A stretch of 10,223 nt of DNA from the NCBI GenBank assembly GCA_937138955.1, contig CAKZPJ010000442.1, positions 1-10,223 on the forward strand, given 5' to 3'. Shown here piece by piece: positions 7,222 through 10,223 of this stretch. The first letter of the stretch is position 1; the number at the start of each line of letters is the position of its first letter. A program made the position numbers and the translations under genes. The stretch comes from an uncultured Flammeovirgaceae bacterium. Its GTDB lineage: Bacteria; Bacteroidota; Bacteroidia; Cytophagales; Cyclobacteriaceae. The notes beneath the pieces were generated by a model. That model was not told where the DNA came from. It did no database searches and worked only from the letters and a program-made list of their open reading frames with translations.

Positions 7222-7237
7222 TGTCTTCAATTTGACA
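7222..7237. promoter_or_regulatory. Operator-like dyad TGTCT-N6-TGACA (near-perfect copy)
   Basis: This lies in the divergent region between the beta-barrel gene and the first DUF547 gene, 92 bases before the barrel ATG. It differs at one of ten positions from the exact dyads at 7311-7326 and 8191-8206. A dimeric regulator binding here could control the barrel gene. The remainder of 7130-7391 is AT-rich, with no gene seen; a plus-strand TATATTTG at 7177-7184 has no -33 partner. Confidence 0.45.
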
Positions 7238-7310
7238 AATGGTAAAGTGTAAAGGAAACTTAACATTAGCAGCAACTATTTGAAGTGGTTGATAAAGGTG
7301 AGAGGCTATA

Positions 7311-7326
7311 TGTCAATAAGGTGACA
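7311..7326. promoter_or_regulatory. Operator-like dyad TGTCA-N6-TGACA upstream of first DUF547 gene
   Basis: TGTCA (7311-7315) and TGACA (7322-7326) are exact inverted repeats six bases apart, ending 65 bases before the ATG at 7392. The geometry (5-6-5) is that of Crp/Fnr-type sites, though the half-site differs from the classical TGTGA. The second DUF547 gene has the same dyad at the same distance. Confidence 0.6.
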
Positions 7327-7391
7327 CTTTTGAGCTATCTAAATTTAGCATGGCACGTTAATGGCATAAAACCAACTAAACACGATTAATA

Positions 7392-8096
7392 ATGAAAGCA
7401 ATAATATTCACTATACTAACTTACACTCTTACATCTCTCAGCACCGCTGATTTTACCAAAAATGCTGGCGCTTTACTGGAGAAACAGGTAACCAATGGAT
7501 TGGTCAATTATGAAGCAATTGCCAATAATCCGGCGAAGATCAATCAGCTTTATGAAGAAGTAGGGAGTACCTCCCTTGATGGAGCGTCTGATGCTGAAAA
7601 AAAAGCATTTTATATCAATGCGTATAATATTGCTACCATTTATCAGATCATACAAAACTATCCGGTAAAATCACCCATGAATATCAATGGCTTTTTTGAT
7701 AAAAATAAGCACCAAGTAGCGGGAAAGTCACTTACCCTAAATCAATTAGAAAAGGAGCATTTGCTTAAAGATCATTTTGATGCTCGTGCTCACTTTGTAT
7801 TAGTATGTGCGGCAATGAGTTGTCCTCCTTTAGCCAGTTTCGCCTATCAGGCTGACCAACTCGACCAGCAATTAGAAGAGAGAACCCAACAGGCACTTAA
7901 TAACCCGGAGTTTATTCGGGTAGACAAAAACAAAAAAAAGGTACGTATCTCTAAAATATTTGATTGGTACAAAGGGGATTTTACTAAAAATCAGGCATCA
8001 GTTTTGCAATATATTAATCAGTACCGGGATGAAAAGATACCAGAATCATATAAGGTAGGATACTACGAATATAGCTGGGCACTTAACAAACAGTAA
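7392..8096 (+). CDS. Secreted DUF547-domain protein, paralogue 1
   Basis: The 234-residue protein has a signal peptide (hydrophobic to about residue 17, cleavage likely after STA at residue 19) and one DUF547 domain filling the rest. Family hallmarks are visible: YINAYN (74-79), the VAGKSLTLNQLE block (109-120), then ARAHF with His134, VCAAMSCPPL with Cys139 and Cys144, and SKIFDWYKGDF (187-197). The invariant-looking His and Cys could be catalytic or metal-binding, but no activity is established for the family to my knowledge, so none is assigned. It has its own upstream dyad and a strong terminator after it, so it is a separate unit from its downstream paralogue, which is about half identical. 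The product should be periplasmic or exported. Confidence 0.88.
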   Translation: MKAIIFTILTYTLTSLSTADFTKNAGALLEKQVTNGLVNYEAIANNPAKINQLYEEVGSTSLDGASDAEKKAFYINAYNIATIYQIIQNYPVKSPMNINGFFDKNKHQVAGKSLTLNQLEKEHLLKDHFDARAHFVLVCAAMSCPPLASFAYQADQLDQQLEERTQQALNNPEFIRVDKNKKKVRISKIFDWYKGDFTKNQASVLQYINQYRDEKIPESYKVGYYEYSWALNKQ

Positions 8097-8135
8097 ATTT
8101 CTCTCACTGATTAACTGACATACCGAAGAACTTGC

Positions 8136-8168
8136 AAAGCCCAGCGCTAATGACTGGGCTTTTTATTT
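8136..8168 (+). terminator. Rho-independent terminator after DUF547 paralogue 1
   Basis: AAAGCCCAG (8136-8144) pairs with CTGGGCTTT (8154-8162) over 9 bp with a nine-base loop, followed by a T-rich run. It is 39 bases after the stop codon and separates the two DUF547 paralogues transcriptionally. Confidence 0.88.
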
Positions 8169-8190
8169 ATAGCGACTAACAGAGTATCAA

Positions 8191-8206
8191 TGTCAGTTAT
8201 GTGACA
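8191..8206. promoter_or_regulatory. Operator-like dyad TGTCA-N6-TGACA upstream of second DUF547 gene
   Basis: TGTCA (8191-8195) and TGACA (8202-8206) are separated by six bases and end 65 bases before the ATG at 8272, exactly as for the first paralogue. A second inverted repeat, CACTTAA (8219-8225) and TTAAGTG (8245-8251), lies between this dyad and the gene and has no counterpart upstream of paralogue 1. Confidence 0.6.
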
Positions 8207-8271
8207 AAAGATAGCAAACACTTAATAGTGATAATCCGTAGTATTTAAGTGCAATAATAGAAAGAGTTATT

Positions 8272-8985
8272 ATGAAACATATACTTACTGTTTTATTTCT
8301 AGTACTTACGATTGGCGTGTCGGCTAAGCCTTTTACCACCTTTTTCACTGATGCTGATGAGTTCTTAAGTCAGTGGGTTATGAAGGGAAATGTGAATTAC
8401 ACAGGGGTAAAAAAGAACTTTTCTCAAATAGAATCGCTCTACCAGCAAATTGGCGAGATGGATCTATCTCAGGCGACAGATGTAGAAAAGAAAGCCTTTT
8501 ATATTAATTCGTATAACCTAGCCGTAATTTATCAGGTGGCTAAGTACTACCCACTCAAATCTCCCATGAATAAAAGTGGGTTCTTCGATCGAGTAGATCA
8601 TAAAATAGCTGGGGAGAAGATGACGTTGAATGAGTTAGAGATTAAAAAGATTGTGCTTCCCTACGGAGATCCCCGTATCCACTTTGCCGTGGCGTGCGCA
8701 GCTAAAAGTTGTCCTCCCCTCGCTAGCTTTGCTTATGTTCCTGATCAGCTTGATAAACAGCTGGCTCAGCGTACCAAAGAATCAGTAAATAGCAACGAAT
8801 TTATTCAAATTAAACCTAATGCTAACCAAGTGGCAGTATCTAAAATATTTGACTGGTATAAGAAGGACTTTACTAAGGATGGTCAAACCATTGTTGAGTT
8901 CTTGAATAAATATCGCGGCGAATCAATTCCTGCCTCATACCAATTAACGCACTACGAATATAATTGGGAGCTGAATGATATGTGA
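8272..8985 (+). CDS. Secreted DUF547-domain protein, paralogue 2
   Basis: The 237-residue protein aligns with paralogue 1 over its whole length. It has a signal peptide (likely cleaved after VSA at residue 18), YINSYN (77-82), IAGEKMTLNELE (112-123), PRIHF with His137, ACAAKSCPPLASFAY with Cys142 and Cys147, and SKIFDWYKKDF (190-200). The stretches around the His/Cys block and the SKIFDWY block are nearly unchanged, while the N-terminal 60 residues have drifted, which marks the former as the functional core. A tandem duplication followed by divergence is the simplest history. The gene has its own promoter region and converges on the dioxygenase gene, 33 bases away. Function unknown. Confidence 0.88.
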   Translation: MKHILTVLFLVLTIGVSAKPFTTFFTDADEFLSQWVMKGNVNYTGVKKNFSQIESLYQQIGEMDLSQATDVEKKAFYINSYNLAVIYQVAKYYPLKSPMNKSGFFDRVDHKIAGEKMTLNELEIKKIVLPYGDPRIHFAVACAAKSCPPLASFAYVPDQLDKQLAQRTKESVNSNEFIQIKPNANQVAVSKIFDWYKKDFTKDGQTIVEFLNKYRGESIPASYQLTHYEYNWELNDM

Positions 8986-8997
8986 TGAGTTATGGGC

Positions 8998-9020
8998 GAG
9001 AACATGATTAACCATGTCTC
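8998..9020. terminator. Weak hairpin between convergent genes
   Basis: GAGA-A-CATG and CATG-TCTC form an imperfect stem (eight pairs, one bulged A) with a six-base loop in the 33-base gap between the DUF547 paralogue 2 stop and the dioxygenase stop. There is no T-run, so a terminator role is only possible. Confidence 0.3.
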
Positions 9021-9591
9021 ACTTATCTCCTTCGGGAACGTCCGTTCGGGGAACGTCCGTTCGGGGAACGTCCGTTCGGGGAACATCCATGACAGTACTG
9101 CAATTATCACAGGTTCGCAGCTCTACCGAATTATGAAACTTGTTGATAATAGGAGGTAGTTGTTTCACAATATCTTCTAGTGGAAAATACTCTTCGTACA
9201 GCTTATTCCCACAATTTTCGCAGAACCACAGTAGCCCATCGGTGTGGCTAGAAGTACGGATTTTTTCAACTACCATACCAATAGTATTAGCCGGGCGCCG
9301 TGGACTATGGGGTACTTTCGCTGGTAGTAAAAATATTTCACCTTCGCGAATAGTAACGTCACGCGTTTTATTTTTTTCTCGTACTTTTAAGGTAATATCA
9401 CCTTCTATTTGGTAAAAGAACTCTTCCGTTTCATTGTAATGAAAATCTTTGCGGGAGTTTGGTCCCCCCACAATCATGACAATAAAATCTTTTGTTTGCT
9501 GATATACTTGAGCGTTGCCTACCGGAGGCTTTAGCAGGTGGCGGTGTTCATCTATCCAAGATTTTAGATGGTGTACTTCAGGAATTTTCAT
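9019..9591 (-). CDS. 3-hydroxyanthranilate 3,4-dioxygenase
   Basis: This cupin-fold non-haem Fe(II) enzyme opens the ring of 3-hydroxyanthranilate to 2-amino-3-carboxymuconate semialdehyde, the step of the kynurenine pathway leading to quinolinate/NAD or to catabolism. Iron ligands His51, Glu57 and His95 and substrate-binding Arg47, Arg99 and Glu109 are all in place. KPPVGN (21-26) and VVEKIR are typical. The bacterial rubredoxin-like second iron site is present as Cys124-x2-Cys127 and Cys161-x2-Cys164. The 190-residue length exceeds the usual 175-180 because of a tail of three DVPRT repeats plus DVPEGDK after residue 168, encoded by the 15-bp repeat at 9034-9088. It lies 156 bases downstream of the thioesterase gene, with no clear promoter of its own. 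No other kynurenine-pathway gene is in view. Confidence 0.95.
   Translation of the reverse strand: MKIPEVHHLKSWIDEHRHLLKPPVGNAQVYQQTKDFIVMIVGGPNSRKDFHYNETEEFFYQIEGDITLKVREKNKTRDVTIREGEIFLLPAKVPHSPRRPANTIGMVVEKIRTSSHTDGLLWFCENCGNKLYEEYFPLEDIVKQLPPIINKFHNSVELRTCDNCSTVMDVPRTDVPRTDVPRTDVPEGDK
9034..9088. repeat. 15-bp tandem repeat in the 3' end of the dioxygenase gene
   Basis: Three perfect copies of GGGAACGTCCGTTCG (9034-9048, 9049-9063, 9064-9078) are followed by a partial, mutated fourth (9079-9088). The unit is five codons, so copy-number change keeps the frame and adds or removes DVPRT. Each unit contains the inverted repeat GAACG-TC-CGTTC, so the array can fold into serial hairpins. Confidence 0.93.
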
Positions 9592-9747
9592 AGAAACAGT
9601 AAATAAGGTTGCACAGTGCTCATACTTTCCAAATAGTCTGATTAGCTTATCGATTGCTCAATCTGTAAAAAATAGCGTCTTTGGACACATTCAAAAACGA
9701 AGCTACTAAACAAATTAGAGAAATACCGAGCTTATCCACTCATTTGC

Positions 9748-10155
9748 CTATTCAGCAGATGAACCATCAGTCATATGTTGAGCCAACTGTTCTCGTATCT
9801 GGTCTGGAATTGGTTTCGACTTTTGTGCCTGATAATCGTAGTGTACTAGGGTGGCCAGCCCCTTCACTCGTACTTTATCTTGCTGCCAAATCTCTTGAGC
9901 TACCTGAAAAGAGGAATTTCCAATAGTATCTATTGAAGTACGAACTACTACGTTGGTGCCATAGTGTAATTCTCCCATAAAATCTATCGCTATCCTGGCA
10001 ATAATCAAACACCATTTTTTGTGGTCTAGATCAGGAGTAAAAAGCTCAAAGACGGGTCGCCGGGCTTGCTCAAACCATACTGGTACTACTGTATTATTGA
10101 TATGCCCTAACGCATCAGTTTCTGAGAACCGGGGAGTAATTTGCTGTTCAAACAT
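9748..10155 (-). CDS. Acyl-CoA thioesterase, 4HBT hotdog family (YbgC/FadM-like)
   Basis: This 135-residue single hotdog-domain protein should hydrolyse an acyl-CoA thioester in the cytoplasm. The N-terminal signature FSETDALGHINN places the catalytic Asp at residue 14 followed by GH (17-18) and NN (20-21), exactly as in the 4-hydroxybenzoyl-CoA thioesterase family; the following VPVWFEQAR helix and the late VRVKGLATLVHYD strands complete the fold. Length is normal. The ATG at 10155 is the only good start, and a 20-bp dyad lies upstream at 10192-10211. It is in the same direction as the dioxygenase gene, but the 156-base gap leaves co-transcription open. The acyl substrate cannot be predicted. 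Confidence 0.9.
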   Translation of the reverse strand: MFEQQITPRFSETDALGHINNTVVPVWFEQARRPVFELFTPDLDHKKWCLIIARIAIDFMGELHYGTNVVVRTSIDTIGNSSFQVAQEIWQQDKVRVKGLATLVHYDYQAQKSKPIPDQIREQLAQHMTDGSSAE

Positions 10156-10191
10156 AGTATCTATTCTTATTCTGCATAGAACCTTTATCTG

Positions 10192-10211
10192 AATGAGAAT
10201 ACTATCTCATT
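10192..10211. promoter_or_regulatory. Perfect dyad upstream of the thioesterase gene
   Basis: AATGAGA (10192-10198) and TCTCATT (10205-10211) are exact inverted repeats around a six-base spacer, ending 36 bases before the thioesterase ATG. This could be an operator for a dimeric repressor or a hairpin of an upstream gene; the window ends 12 bases later, so context is missing. Confidence 0.4.
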
Positions 10212-10223
10212 ATCTATTCAAAA

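Noticed and set aside
9681..9926. Plus-strand open frame antisense to the thioesterase gene
   Set aside because: It mirrors the coding sequence of a well-supported hotdog-domain gene and has no family features.

Overview
The window looks like chromosomal DNA from a member of the Bacteroidota, most likely a free-living marine Cytophagales-type bacterium. Three things point there. No gene is preceded by a convincing Shine-Dalgarno sequence. One promoter (upstream of the L19 gene) has the Bacteroidota architecture TTTG-N19-TAnnTTTG. The gene set also fits: a short EPSP synthase, a YtxH protein, a NosR/NapH-like membrane ferredoxin, DUF547 proteins and a bacterial 3-hydroxyanthranilate dioxygenase. 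The lineage is an inference from these features, not a measured result.

Layout. At the left edge is the 3' end of a radical SAM/SPASM-type gene, followed by a tiny lipoprotein gene whose end overlaps the convergent aroA gene. Next come ytxH (+) and rplS (-), which converge on a shared hairpin terminator. From 2861 to 6123 a two-gene minus-strand operon encodes an FAD/NAD(P)-dependent oxidoreductase and a polytopic 4Fe-4S membrane protein; together they look like an electron-transfer module. After a hairpin built from heptamer repeats comes a minus-strand outer-membrane beta-barrel gene. It is divergent from two tandem, separately terminated DUF547 paralogues on the plus strand. The right end holds 3-hydroxyanthranilate 3,4-dioxygenase (kynurenine pathway) with an unusual repeat-encoded C-terminal tail, then an acyl-CoA thioesterase.

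The most interesting signal is regulatory. Both DUF547 genes carry an exact TGTCA-N6-TGACA dyad, and in both cases it ends exactly 65 bases before the ATG, although the sequence between dyad and start is otherwise unrelated. A third, near-perfect copy (TGTCT-N6-TGACA) lies upstream of the divergent beta-barrel gene. This suggests a small local regulon of secreted/envelope proteins under one dimeric regulator, possibly of the Crp/Fnr type. The regulator itself is not in the window.

No tRNA, rRNA, CRISPR array, insertion sequence or phage gene was recognised. No gene-free stretch exceeds 300 bases; the longest are 2577-2860 and 7130-7391, and both are described below.
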